This document shows positions 54,534 to 63,133 of a stretch of DNA of 64,000 nucleotides, one piece after another. Each line of letters opens with the position of its first letter. Positions within the stretch are counted from its first letter, which is position 1. Source of the stretch: Salipaludibacillus sp. LMS25 (GTDB lineage Bacteria > Bacillota > Bacilli > Bacillales > Salisediminibacteriaceae); NCBI RefSeq assembly GCF_024362805.1, contig NZ_CP093299.1, forward strand, positions 2,822,001 through 2,886,000, read 5' to 3'. A program made the position numbers and the translations under genes. A model generated the notes under the pieces. It had not been told where the DNA came from, made no database searches, and saw only the letters and a list, made by a program, of their open reading frames with translations.

Positions 54534-56501
54534 TTACTTCTTTTTGATCACAGCGGAAAAAGTTCGTTCATCTTTGTACTCATTTAGTGACACTAACTCA
54601 TGTCCGGTATTTTTGCACCACGCGGTAACGTCGTTTGCAAAGCCAGGATCAGAGACAGTTATGTTTACCGTTTGCTCAGACGATAGGTCGTTAATAGCTT
54701 TATGAAGCTTCACAATCGGCCCTGGGCAAGCAAGTCCAGTAGCGTCAATGACAGTATTATAAGCAGTTTCGTGCTCTCGTGAACGTTCTCCCTGTTGGGT
54801 GTTACACTGGATCGTTGTGTTGCTGTTTTCATCGATATTGACTCGATTATGCGCGTCGTTATTTTCAATAAAGCGATACGTTTTATAGCCGCCACTTATA
54901 TTGATGCTAGAGAAGCCATTTTCATTTAAGATGCGCGTGGCAAGGTAGCCGCGTAAACCTACTTGACATGTCACATAGATCGGTTTGTCTTTTGGCAATG
55001 TATCTAGACGATCACGTAGCTCATCTAACGGAATGTTGACAGCCCCTGGAATACCGCCTAGTTTAATTTCCTGTGGATGTCTCACATCAATGAGGAAACC
55101 GCCCTCAGCGACAATTGAGTCAATGTCATAGGCGGAGACCACCTCTAGTTCGCCATCAACGATATGTGAAGCTACGTATCCAAGCATATTTACAGGATCT
55201 TTTGCTGACGAGTAAGGTGGTGCATAAGCCAATTCTAAGTCAGGTAAATCATAAACGGTTAACCCACCTTTGATAGCCGTGGCGATCACATCGATGCGCT
55301 TGTCAACGCCATCTCTTCCAACACCTTGGACCCCATAAATAACACCTGTGTTTGAATCGAAGGTCATTTTCAGTGAGATCGGCGATCCTCCTGGATAGTA
55401 ACCAGCATGTGAGACAGGATGAAGGTGAACGGCTTGATATGGGACATCTAACGATGAAAGCACCTTTTCGTTATTCCCTGTAACAGCGACGGTGAGATCA
55501 AATACTTTTGCAATAGCAGTTCCGAGTGTACCGTTATACGGTCTTTTATGACCATAAATAGCATCGGCAACAAGGCGGCCTTGACGATTAGCTGGCCAAG
55601 CCAGTGGCACCATCGTCGGTGTTTTGTGGTTGAAATCGGCTACTTCGATAGCATCACCAATAGCGTATATGTGAGGGTCGCCAGTTTGCATATACTCATT
55701 CACGATAATCCCTCCCCGCTCACCAGTTTCTAGGCCAGCTTGGACAGCTAACTCGTTTTCAGGGCGAACGCCAATGGCTAAAATGACGAGATCACTCGTT
55801 AACTGCTCACCGTTTTCAAGGGTGATTACGCACCCTTTTTGTGAAAAATGTTTAATGCCGTTATTTAAAATAAGTGAGGCCTTCGTTCTAATATGTTCGT
55901 GAACAATAGCCGCCATTTCGGGATCAAGTGAAGCCATGACTTGATCAGATTTTTCTACGATCGTAACAGCCAGTCCTTGAGCGTAAAGGTTCTCTGCCAT
56001 TTCTAAACCAATAAATCCACCCCCGATCACAATGGCATTTTGAGGCTTTTGTTCATCTATCCACTGTTTAATCTTATCCATGTCCGGAATATTCCGTAAT
56101 GTAAAGATATTACGAGCGTCAGCCATTCCCTCGAGAGGTGGTACGATCGGCTTAGCTCCAGGTGAAAGTATGAGTTCGTCATAAGATTCCGTATACACGT
56201 TGTCATCTGACAAATTGTGAATGGTGACTGTTTTCTCGTCCCGGTTAATACGTGTCACTTCTGATAAATTACGAATATCTAGCTTAAACCGCTTGGACAT
56301 CCCTTCCACTGTTTGAACGAGTAATTTATTACGGTCTTTAATGGCCCCGCCAATATAATAAGGTAACCCACAATTAGCGAAAGAAATATGTTCTCCTCTT
56401 TCAACTAATACGATGTGAGAACGTTCATCTAGCCGCCGAAGCCTTGCAGCAGCAGTAGCTCCACCTGCAACGCCTCCTACAATCACGATTTTTTTCGTCA
56501 T
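54534..56501 (-). CDS. CoA-disulfide reductase/rhodanese/TusA fusion protein
   Basis: A three-part sulfur enzyme of 655 residues. Residues 1-445 form an FAD/NAD(P)H-dependent CoA-disulfide (or CoA-persulfide) reductase: dinucleotide motif VGGVAGGATAAARLRR, redox Cys in SFANCGLPYYIGG and a second motif VIGGGFIGLEMA. Residues about 450-550 are a rhodanese domain with active-site Cys in YVTCQVGLRGY. The last 75 residues are a TusA domain (ATGLACPGPIVKL). Such fusions handle persulfide sulfur and CoA thiols. The ATG at 56501 follows GGAGGAG; an upstream ATG at 56516 overlaps that site. A palindromic CsoR/CstR-like operator overlaps its promoter. Confidence 0.93.
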   Translation of the reverse strand: MTKKIVIVGGVAGGATAAARLRRLDERSHIVLVERGEHISFANCGLPYYIGGAIKDRNKLLVQTVEGMSKRFKLDIRNLSEVTRINRDEKTVTIHNLSDDNVYTESYDELILSPGAKPIVPPLEGMADARNIFTLRNIPDMDKIKQWIDEQKPQNAIVIGGGFIGLEMAENLYAQGLAVTIVEKSDQVMASLDPEMAAIVHEHIRTKASLILNNGIKHFSQKGCVITLENGEQLTSDLVILAIGVRPENELAVQAGLETGERGGIIVNEYMQTGDPHIYAIGDAIEVADFNHKTPTMVPLAWPANRQGRLVADAIYGHKRPYNGTLGTAIAKVFDLTVAVTGNNEKVLSSLDVPYQAVHLHPVSHAGYYPGGSPISLKMTFDSNTGVIYGVQGVGRDGVDKRIDVIATAIKGGLTVYDLPDLELAYAPPYSSAKDPVNMLGYVASHIVDGELEVVSAYDIDSIVAEGGFLIDVRHPQEIKLGGIPGAVNIPLDELRDRLDTLPKDKPIYVTCQVGLRGYLATRILNENGFSSINISGGYKTYRFIENNDAHNRVNIDENSNTTIQCNTQQGERSREHETAYNTVIDATGLACPGPIVKLHKAINDLSSEQTVNITVSDPGFANDVTAWCKNTGHELVSLNEYKDERTFSAVIKKK

Positions 56502-56527
56502 CTTTATCTCCTCCATATTGGTTTAAC

Positions 56528-56543
56528 ATACCCTTAAGGGTAT
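56528..56543. promoter_or_regulatory. CsoR/CstR-type operator palindrome
   Basis: ATACCCTTAAGGGTAT is a perfect 16-bp palindrome of the TACCC...GGGTA kind bound by CsoR-family repressors, including the persulfide sensor CstR. It sits just downstream of the -10 box of the CoA-disulfide reductase promoter, an ideal position for repression. No csoR/cstR gene is in the window. Confidence 0.65.
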
Positions 56544-56570
56544 AATAACGTATTAGGGGAACTTTGTAAA
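56542..56570 (-). promoter_or_regulatory. promoter of the CoA-disulfide reductase gene
   Basis: On the reverse strand TTTACA (-35), a 17-bp spacer and TATTAT (-10) stand about 40 bp upstream of the start codon. The -10 box touches the palindromic operator. Confidence 0.65.
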
Positions 56571-56608
56571 TATTTTTAAAGCTAAGGAAGTGTCACTTTT
56601 GTAAAAAA

Positions 56609-56639
56609 AGAACGGCTACCAGAACAGAGTGGTAACCGC
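56609..56639 (-). terminator. terminator of the small membrane-anchored protein gene
   Basis: Reading the reverse strand, GCGGTTACCA/TGGTAGCCGT form an imperfect stem followed by TCTTTTTTT. It begins directly at the stop codon of the gene at 56639. Confidence 0.8.
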
Positions 56640-56935
56640 TATCGTTGAAGTTTTTTGATTTTTTTCAATACGTCAGAATCTGTGTGAGGGTAATTTTCTT
56701 TCATGTAGGCTTCAAAATAAGGCCCGTAAGTTAGGAGGGTTTTTTTCGTGCCGAAAGGTTTCCAAAATAGTTTGTTCAAGTAATATTCCCATTCTTCCAC
56801 ATCACCACTTAAACTATCTCCACGCTTATGACGGTGAGTGAGTTCTTCTAATTGTGTGCGAACCAGACCGATGTTTATAAAATAAATAGCGAAAATGACA
56901 GCTATCATGACTAAAAAGATAATTAGAACCACCAT
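56639..56935 (-). CDS. small membrane-anchored protein of unknown function
   Basis: 98 residues: an N-terminal transmembrane helix (VVLIIFLVMIAVIFAIYFINIGL), then a charged cytoplasmic helix (RTQLEELTHRHKRGD) and a C-terminal region with WEYYLNKLFWKPFG, YGPYFEAYMKENYP and LKKIKKLQR. I do not recognise the family. It has its own terminator, so it is not obviously in an operon with the downstream CoA-disulfide reductase gene. Confidence 0.65.
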   Translation of the reverse strand: MVVLIIFLVMIAVIFAIYFINIGLVRTQLEELTHRHKRGDSLSGDVEEWEYYLNKLFWKPFGTKKTLLTYGPYFEAYMKENYPHTDSDVLKKIKKLQR

Positions 56936-57150
56936 AAGAAAAAAGCCCCTCTAATAGAATGTTTACAGCTAGTATTTTAACATGTCATGGGCAAGTTTGT
57001 CTGTAAGTAATAGAGCATATGATTGAAAGGGAGACGCTAGTAGGAATGGGGGATGCTCATGATGAAGGCTTACTCGTGAGAAAATGAGCTAGCGTCATGA
57101 ATTACCAGCTCATTTTTACTCCTGAAGCATAAAGACGTTCTCTCTTTTAT
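56936..57150. other. intergenic, no gene seen
   Basis: AT-rich upstream DNA of the small membrane-anchored gene. It includes an imperfect inverted repeat CATGATGAAGGC.../...GCGTCATGA around 57058-57100. Element G begins after TTTAT at 57146-57150. Confidence 0.3.
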
Positions 57151-57289
57151 ACAAACTCCTGACTCAAAATAGAGAGAAGAGCTAACTCATTAAGGTGGGA
57201 AATAACGGACACTCAATGTCCTGATTCACTCAACTAGTAATCAGTGGGAGAAGTATCGAAAACTCCCACTGATTGAAGCTTAGCTTTAT
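57151..57289. repeat. TTTAT-bounded element, sister type (copy G)
   Basis: 139 bp with TTTAT on the left (57146-57150) and at the right end (57285-57289). The left half is of the sister type (AAAATAGAGAGAAGAGCTAA, AATAACGGACACTCAATG, TCCTGATTCACTC). The right half, CAGTGGGAG.../CTCCCACTGATTGAAGCTTA, is identical to the long form. Its last bases supply the stop codon of the csbD-like gene. Confidence 0.8.
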
Positions 57290-57489
57290 GCTTGATCGTT
57301 TGTTTTCCAATTGTCCACTTCTTTTTCTGCTTCTTCTTTCGACTTTCCATAGCGTTCCTGAATTTTTCCAATAAGTTTATCTTTACTACCGTCTACTTGC
57401 TTTAAGTCATTGTTTGTGAGCTTTGCCCATTTTTTCTTTGTTTCACCAGTGAGTTGTTGCCATTTTCCTTTAAGTTGTTCTTGGTTCAT
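57286..57489 (-). CDS. CsbD family stress protein
   Basis: 67 residues with the CsbD-like pattern EQLKGKWQQLTGETKKKWAKL...DGSKDKLIGKIQERYGKSKEEAEKEVDNW. CsbD proteins are small, highly charged and induced by the general stress response in Bacillus; their biochemical role is unknown. AAAGGAGTGA precedes the ATG, and a sigma-B-like promoter lies upstream. The TAA stop is formed by the terminal TTTAT of element G, so the element inserted at, or has redefined, the 3' end; the homologous part of the protein is complete. Confidence 0.9.
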   Translation of the reverse strand: MNQEQLKGKWQQLTGETKKKWAKLTNNDLKQVDGSKDKLIGKIQERYGKSKEEAEKEVDNWKTNDQA

Positions 57490-57528
57490 CGTGTATCACT
57501 CCTTTTTTTAATGTGTTATGTTGTGTTA

Positions 57529-57555
57529 TATTCCACACAAAACGCTAATTGAAAC
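57529..57555 (-). promoter_or_regulatory. sigma-B-like promoter of the csbD gene
   Basis: On the reverse strand GTTTCA (-35), 15 bp, GGAATA (-10) resembles the general-stress consensus GTTTAA-N12/15-GGGWAW. It lies about 40 bp before the start codon. csbD is a sigma-B gene in B. subtilis. Confidence 0.5.
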
Positions 57556-57613
57556 ATGTAAAGCCAGCTTTGTTATACTTTAATCAATTAAGGTGTGAGA
57601 AGGAGTGAGGTAA

Positions 57614-59062
57614 ATGAAGAGAGAAACATATATAACGCTTGATGCTACTGAGCTAGCAGAATTAGTTAGAAAAAGAGAAGTAACCGCAGAGGAAATGGTG
57701 GCCCTTAGCTTTCAACAACAAGAGAGGGTTAATCCTACATTAAATGCAGTCGTCAATTCTAGATGTGACGCAGCGTTGACGGAAAAGCCGGCCACAGGTG
57801 CTTTTACAGGGATTCCTTTATTGCTTAAAGATATTTCTCAAGCAGTTGATGGAGAACCACTTACTTCGGGGGCAAAAGTGATGGCGCATTATAAGGCGCG
57901 GTATGATGCTCATTTTGTCAAGACACTTCGTGAAAGCGGGATGATTGTGACAGGTCACACTAATACGCCGGAATTTGGGCTAAAAAATATTACAGAACCT
58001 GTCCTACATGGCGCTACGAAAAACCCATGGAACACGAATTATTCTCCAGGAGGGTCAAGTGGTGGTTCTGCTGCCGCTGTAGCAGCGGGAATCGTTCCGG
58101 TGGCAGGTGCTAGTGATGGGGGAGGTTCCATACGTATTCCAGCTTCTTTTACAAGCTTATTCGGATTAAAGCCAACGAGGGGACGGACACCAGTAGGGCC
58201 TGGAGTTGGGCGTCAATGGCAAGGAGCAGCCATTGATTTTGTCTTAACCCGAACAGTAAGAGATTGTGCGGCTATGCTTCAGCTTCTCCAAACCATTCAA
58301 CCAGAAGCGGCTTTTCAAACCCCGTTATTGGATAAGCGTTCCTTCACGAAACAAAAGGATCGTTTAACGATTGGATTCTCTACGGCATCCCCTGTTAAGA
58401 CACCAGTCTCCAAGGAAGCTGTTCAGGCGGTGGAAAAGACCGTGAGTTGGCTTGCAAAGCAAGGGTATCACGTTGAAGAAGCTGTTCCAAAAATTAATGG
58501 GGAGGAGTTAATGAGACATTATTATTTAATGAATAGCGGTGAAATGGCCGGCGTCATGATGAAATTAGGTGAAAAGATCACTTCTGAGGATCTTGAGTTG
58601 GAATCATGGGTGCTCAGTGAAGCAGGACGCCACGTGAGTGCAGCAGAGTTTAGTCTCAGCTTACAAGCATGGGATACGGCAGCGGCAACAATGGCTGATT
58701 TCCATCAACGATATGACATTTACGTCACGCCTACAACCGCTTTTCCTGCCCCGAAAGTAGGCGAATTAACGTATTCGGAAGCAGAAACAGTCAAATTTAA
58801 AGAACGTTTAATGACTGAGGATAAACAAGAGCTTATTTATGAGATGTTTTTACCGAGCTTAACGTATACCCCATATACACAATTAGCTAATTTAACGGGA
58901 CAACCAGCTATGTCTCTTCCCTTGCATATGACTGCGAACGGCCTGCCTCTCGGTGTCCAAATGATGGCCCAAAAAGGCCGTGAAGATCAACTACTTCAGC
59001 TTGCGTATTTATTAGAGGAAAGCGACCTTTGGATAAAGGCGAAGCCGGCTATAGCCCAATAA
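57614..59062 (+). CDS. amidase signature family hydrolase
   Basis: 482 residues with the Ser-cisSer-Lys triad of the amidase signature family: Lys in PLLLKDISQ, the Gly/Ser-rich core [18 protein letters not shown] and the nucleophile Ser in [25 protein letters not shown]. These enzymes hydrolyse amides, and the GatA subunit of tRNA amidotransferase is a relative. No gatB/gatC neighbours exist, so it is a stand-alone amidase (6-aminohexanoate-dimer-hydrolase or YhaA-like group) with unknown substrate. There is no signal peptide. AAGGAGTGAGG precedes the ATG. An inverted repeat array follows its stop codon. Confidence 0.9.
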   Translation: MKRETYITLDATELAELVRKREVTAEEMVALSFQQQERVNPTLNAVVNSRCDAALTEKPATGAFTGIPLLLKDISQAVDGEPLTSGAKVMAHYKARYDAHFVKTLRESGMIVTGHTNTPEFGLKNITEPVLHGATKNPWNTNYSPGGSSGGSAAAVAAGIVPVAGASDGGGSIRIPASFTSLFGLKPTRGRTPVGPGVGRQWQGAAIDFVLTRTVRDCAAMLQLLQTIQPEAAFQTPLLDKRSFTKQKDRLTIGFSTASPVKTPVSKEAVQAVEKTVSWLAKQGYHVEEAVPKINGEELMRHYYLMNSGEMAGVMMKLGEKITSEDLELESWVLSEAGRHVSAAEFSLSLQAWDTAAATMADFHQRYDIYVTPTTAFPAPKVGELTYSEAETVKFKERLMTEDKQELIYEMFLPSLTYTPYTQLANLTGQPAMSLPLHMTANGLPLGVQMMAQKGREDQLLQLAYLLEESDLWIKAKPAIAQ

Positions 59063-59069
59063 CCGGTGG

Positions 59070-59250
59070 GATTTCTGCAACAGCGTGGAAATTTTCAGTA
59101 TCAGAGTCAGGAAGGTCATCGGCGGGGGAGGAATTCATCAGTCCCGTCGGAATTCAGCAATGATCCAAGATAATTCAGCAACAACCTGCTAAAATTCATC
59201 ACCCCCCTCGGATAATTCAGCAGTCCCTCGGAATTCATCACCCCCACCTC
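59070..59250 (-). repeat. array of ~21-bp monomers, opposite orientation (array 3)
   Basis: The reverse strand carries TGCTGAATT and TGATGAATT units spaced mainly 19-21 bp apart (forward-strand anchors 59077, 59098, 59119, 59138, 59157, 59178, 59199, 59220, 59238). It is the same monomer idea as arrays 1 and 2 but more diverged, and here it is inverted relative to the preceding gene. Confidence 0.75.
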
Positions 59251-59334
59251 CGTTAATTAAAACTTTTTTGTTGGTTATCTCGTTATAAGTGACAGACATG
59301 CCGGCATGAATTTCGTATAAAGGATGGAAGACGA

Positions 59335-60204
59335 GTGATAACAATTGAAAATTTAACTAAACGTTACCGCAAAACAACGGTATTGAATAATCTATCGCTA
59401 ACAATTGAAAAGGGATTATTTGGTCTTCTCGGTCCTAATGGGGCAGGGAAAACCACGTTCATGCGGATGGTTGCTACGTTACTCCCCATGACGTCAGGAA
59501 ACATCGTCATTGATGGTGTCTCATTAAAGGAAAATCCCCATGCCATTAGGGAGAAAATTGGCTACCTACCGCAATATTTTAATCTTTATCCTCAATTAAG
59601 AGGGTGGGAGTTTTTGGACTATGTAGCGGTGATGAAAGGGATAAAGGACAAACAGGTGAGAAGAACGGAAGTGAGCGCTCTCTTAAAAGCTGTTAATCTG
59701 GAAAGTGTAGCGGATAAAAAATTGAAAACCTACTCTGGTGGGATGAAACAGCGTATTGGGATTGCCCAAGCATTAATCGGTAATCCAGATGTGCTTATCG
59801 TGGATGAGCCGACCGCAGGCCTTGATCCAGAGGAGCGAGTGCGGTTTCGCAATTTGCTCTCTGATATTAGTACAGAACGAGCTGTTATTTTGTCAACACA
59901 TATTGTAGCTGATATTGAAAGCAGCTGTGACCAACTAGCAGTCTTAAATAAAGGTCAGCTCATGATGTCGGGAAATGTGGCGGATCTCACGGATTTTGCG
60001 GAAGGGAAAATGTGGGATGTGACAGTGGATGAGCGAGAAAAGCATCTGTTTAAGGAGGAACAAATCGTCGCTACTAGAAGAGCTGGGAGTGACTTGTATG
60101 TGAAGGTCTTAAGTGATGAGAAGCCATGTGATTATGCGATTCCCACATCTCCAACGTTAGAAGATGGGTATATGGCTTTGATCGGGGGCCATGGCAATGT
60201 TTAA
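59335..60204 (+). CDS. ABC exporter ATP-binding protein
   Basis: 289 residues of the CcmA/antibiotic-exporter type ATPase group. Walker A is GPNGAGKTT (about residue 36), the Q-loop LPQYFNLYPQLRG, the signature YSGGMKQR and Walker B VLIVDEPTAGLD. A C-terminal domain of about 70 residues follows. GTG start with AAAGGATGG upstream. A 10-bp palindrome ATGCCGGCAT (about 59298-59307) and CGTATA lie in the leader and might form a control region. It overlaps the permease gene by 14 bp and begins an operon of five genes that ends beyond the window. Confidence 0.9.
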   Translation: MITIENLTKRYRKTTVLNNLSLTIEKGLFGLLGPNGAGKTTFMRMVATLLPMTSGNIVIDGVSLKENPHAIREKIGYLPQYFNLYPQLRGWEFLDYVAVMKGIKDKQVRRTEVSALLKAVNLESVADKKLKTYSGGMKQRIGIAQALIGNPDVLIVDEPTAGLDPEERVRFRNLLSDISTERAVILSTHIVADIESSCDQLAVLNKGQLMMSGNVADLTDFAEGKMWDVTVDEREKHLFKEEQIVATRRAGSDLYVKVLSDEKPCDYAIPTSPTLEDGYMALIGGHGNV

Positions 60205-62410
60205 ATGGCGAACGACATTAGCTTTAGAGCTGAAATTAATTTTTAAGAACCCTTTTTATTTATTATTACCTGTCTTATTTGCAGGCTGGATGTTTTGGAT
60301 CCTATCTGTTCCCCGTGCATATGGCCCAAGTGACTTACTGACTAATACGCAGAACTTTCACAAGCTCGCTCATACGATGACCCTCGGCGTCGCTTTTCTA
60401 TTAGGAACCTTATTAATTAGACGGGATTTACAGCTTACATCCTTTGAGTGGATGAAGACGTTTCCGAAATCTCTCGTAGGGACTGTGTTAGCAAAATACA
60501 CTGCCGGCATGCTGTATTTATCAACTTTTACGGTTGCTATGGTGGCTGTTTATACAAGTGTCGGAGTGTTTCAGCGAGAAGAAACATTCGACCAATTTGC
60601 TGTCTACTTAGTCAATGATATCGTTCAATATGAGTTGTCTTACGCCGTGACATTAAGTTTAGCCATGTTATTAACAGCTATTATTCCTCATCGTGTTATT
60701 TATTTAATCGGCTTTTGTACATGGATGTTCGGTACCTTTTTTATGGATATATTTATTATTAGTCGGGGGAACCTTTACTCGTTAAAAACATTTCACTTGA
60801 ATCAATACTTTTTGGATTCACTTATGTTTACGGAAGTGTGGGGACTTCATTTGCTTTGGAATGAAATATGGTTGTCACGATTATTTGTATTAGGCTTCTC
60901 AATCATGCTGTTAGTAGGTGTGATCACACTCTTAAAGGGGCATGTATCTAGACGTGAAAAAAATGGTTGGCGGATAGGGAGCTGTGTTTCTATTCTTTTA
61001 GCGTGTCTCACCTTTCTGCCTTATGGTTTCGTGTGGGCTGACCATTTAGCGCAAGTAAACATTGCTGAATCAGATGCTTATGACTTAGAAGAGTTGGAGA
61101 AAGACTACCAGCTCATCGATGTTTTGTCCTATCAAATCGATATGCATCGTCACCCTAATGACAGCATTGAAGCGTCTGCCTTTGTAGAGGTTAATGCAGA
61201 GTCCTTATTAGACGAAGACGTGCTTTATTTCAGATTAAATCCGCTCTTAAATTTAGATAGGCTGACATGGGATAACGAACAAATAGCCTATGACCGAGAG
61301 GGAAGTTTAATCACTATTCCGTTAAATGAGAGTAAGGCTAACAGTGATACGGTTACTTTGCATTTTAGTTATTCTGGTCCTCTGACGATGTGGGGACATA
61401 GAAGCGGCAGAGAACAGTATTTTAGTTTCTTAGATGGGGAAAATATCATGTTGCCGTCTACCATTGCTTGGTATCCTCTCGCTGGAGATCAACCGATATT
61501 CATAAAGCTTGACACTGTGACAACATCTGATGAGTACGATTATGAAGGCTCTCGCTATCGAGATCGATATGATTTTGATCTGACATTGACTGGTTTTACA
61601 CAGGAAATCTTTGCATCGGCTTTCGAGGCAGAAGCTGACAGTGAGCAACAAGTTTTCTCTAAAGAAAATGGGACAGGAGTGTCGTTATTTGGAGGGAATC
61701 TCACGAAATTTGCACCGATTGGTGAGATGGAAGCGATCGGTTCTCCTTCCATGGAGAAACGGTTTGAGCCCATTTTAGCACAATTCAATACTGTCAGTAG
61801 CTATTTGAACGAAAATTTCCCGACAGATACAAATATAGAAAATAAGATTTTCCTTTTGCCGGAAGAATATATGAGGCGCACGTTTTATAATGGGGTTGAG
61901 GTTCATGATGATGTCTATACGATGAACAGCTATAATAACCATTTCTCTGCAATAGACAGCTGGTATATGAGTGAATTAATTCATGACATTATTAAACATC
62001 ACTTTTATGGTGAATACAGCATGAAGGGTCGTATAGGATGGGCAAGTTTAGAAGGGTTAGTGTCTGAATTTGCTTATATGGTGTTACTTCTCGAACATTA
62101 TGGGATAACAGAAGAGGAAATGATCGAAGAATTGAATATAACAGGCATTTATGATTTTTTGATTAGTGATAATGATTATGATGAAAGTATATCGGAAGAA
62201 TGGGTTCAGGAAGAAATATATGTAAAAGAGCAAGGAAGAAAACTACTTAACGCTCTTAAAGAGGGACGAATAGACGACGTTAAAAGATTCCTGAATATCC
62301 TTTATGAGAAAGAAATTGAGCCGTTTTCTAAGCAAGGACAACCGTTTCCATTCATATCCCCTGAAGTGTGGGAAGAAACGTGGGAGCAGGTGATAGGTGA
62401 TGGTGAGTAA
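60191..62410 (+). CDS. ABC transporter permease with M1-peptidase-like extracellular domain
   Basis: 739 residues. The first 280 contain about seven hydrophobic segments of an ABC-2 type permease (FYLLLPVLFAGWMFWILS, MTLGVAFLLGTLLI and others). After the last membrane segment the chain continues for about 430 residues with a beta-rich part (DVLSYQIDMHRHPNDSIEASAFVEV) and a helical part resembling the M1 aminopeptidase fold. The zinc motif expected as HExxH is degenerate (IHDIIKHHFYG), and the later NEGFAE-like site reads SLEGLVSEFAY. It is therefore probably a binding or sensing domain, not an active peptidase. ATG at 60191 (another at 60197). It overlaps the ATPase and the next permease genes. 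Confidence 0.8.
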   Translation: MAMFKWRTTLALELKLIFKNPFYLLLPVLFAGWMFWILSVPRAYGPSDLLTNTQNFHKLAHTMTLGVAFLLGTLLIRRDLQLTSFEWMKTFPKSLVGTVLAKYTAGMLYLSTFTVAMVAVYTSVGVFQREETFDQFAVYLVNDIVQYELSYAVTLSLAMLLTAIIPHRVIYLIGFCTWMFGTFFMDIFIISRGNLYSLKTFHLNQYFLDSLMFTEVWGLHLLWNEIWLSRLFVLGFSIMLLVGVITLLKGHVSRREKNGWRIGSCVSILLACLTFLPYGFVWADHLAQVNIAESDAYDLEELEKDYQLIDVLSYQIDMHRHPNDSIEASAFVEVNAESLLDEDVLYFRLNPLLNLDRLTWDNEQIAYDREGSLITIPLNESKANSDTVTLHFSYSGPLTMWGHRSGREQYFSFLDGENIMLPSTIAWYPLAGDQPIFIKLDTVTTSDEYDYEGSRYRDRYDFDLTLTGFTQEIFASAFEAEADSEQQVFSKENGTGVSLFGGNLTKFAPIGEMEAIGSPSMEKRFEPILAQFNTVSSYLNENFPTDTNIENKIFLLPEEYMRRTFYNGVEVHDDVYTMNSYNNHFSAIDSWYMSELIHDIIKHHFYGEYSMKGRIGWASLEGLVSEFAYMVLLLEHYGITEEEMIEELNITGIYDFLISDNDYDESISEEWVQEEIYVKEQGRKLLNALKEGRIDDVKRFLNILYEKEIEPFSKQGQPFPFISPEVWEETWEQVIGDGE

Positions 62411-63104
62411 ATGGCAGCAAGACTTAAAGGGGATGTGGGGGACATGGTTGTTTGTCACGACAGGGTGTTATGGTTTGTTTCTAGCATCGTTTATCTTTGC
62501 AGATGCTGATTATCCGAAAGACTTATTTTACTTAAATGAACTGTTTATGATTCCACTCGTGACGTTAGTGACAGTGCTCGTTTTTCAAAAGGAATTCGGT
62601 GGCTATTTCTCTGAAGTTTTCGCCACGTTTCCATTAAAAATGTGGGAAGTTATCGTTCGGAAGTTTACACTACTCGTCGTCTTATTGATAAGTATTCACC
62701 TACTTTGGGTTGGATTATATTGGTTAAAATTTGGTCAGCTACAAACGGTGACCTATGATTATGCAAACCATGAGATGAGTTACAAAACGTTGAATTGGCT
62801 GGAACTATTTTCACAAAGTTTGCCGTCATATTTGTTCGTCGCTGCAATAACAGTTGTGGGCCTCGTGTTTTCTAAAAAAGTGTATGGGGGTCTTGGAGCA
62901 GGGTTCGGATTGTGGATGCTTGAAGTGTTGACAGGTGGCGGTTTTTTAGGACGATGGACATTATTTACCATCTATATTCCTACTGAGGGCACATTTACTG
63001 AAAATCGTGTAAGTTTAATAGTAATTACTGTCCTATTAGGAATCATTAGTGTTCTTTGGGCCGAAAGAAGAGGCAAATGGGTTACGAATGAGGATATGTA
63101 TTAA
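62400..63104 (+). CDS. ABC transporter permease, second subunit
   Basis: 234 residues with six hydrophobic segments (TWLFVTTGCYGLFLASFIFAD, LFMIPLVTLVTVLVF, FTLLVVLLISIHLLWVGLYW, LFVAAITVVGLVF, GLGAGFGLWMLEVL, LIVITVLLGIISVLW). It is encoded between the M1-like permease and an ECF sigma factor, overlapping the former by 11 bp. It probably completes the exporter with the ATPase at 59335. ATG at 62400 follows AGGTGAT; GTG at 62397 is an equal alternative. The substrate is unknown. Confidence 0.8.
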   Translation: MVSKWQQDLKGMWGTWLFVTTGCYGLFLASFIFADADYPKDLFYLNELFMIPLVTLVTVLVFQKEFGGYFSEVFATFPLKMWEVIVRKFTLLVVLLISIHLLWVGLYWLKFGQLQTVTYDYANHEMSYKTLNWLELFSQSLPSYLFVAAITVVGLVFSKKVYGGLGAGFGLWMLEVLTGGGFLGRWTLFTIYIPTEGTFTENRVSLIVITVLLGIISVLWAERRGKWVTNEDMY

Positions 63105-63133
63105 ATGGCATGGTGGCGAAAGGAGGGTGGCTG

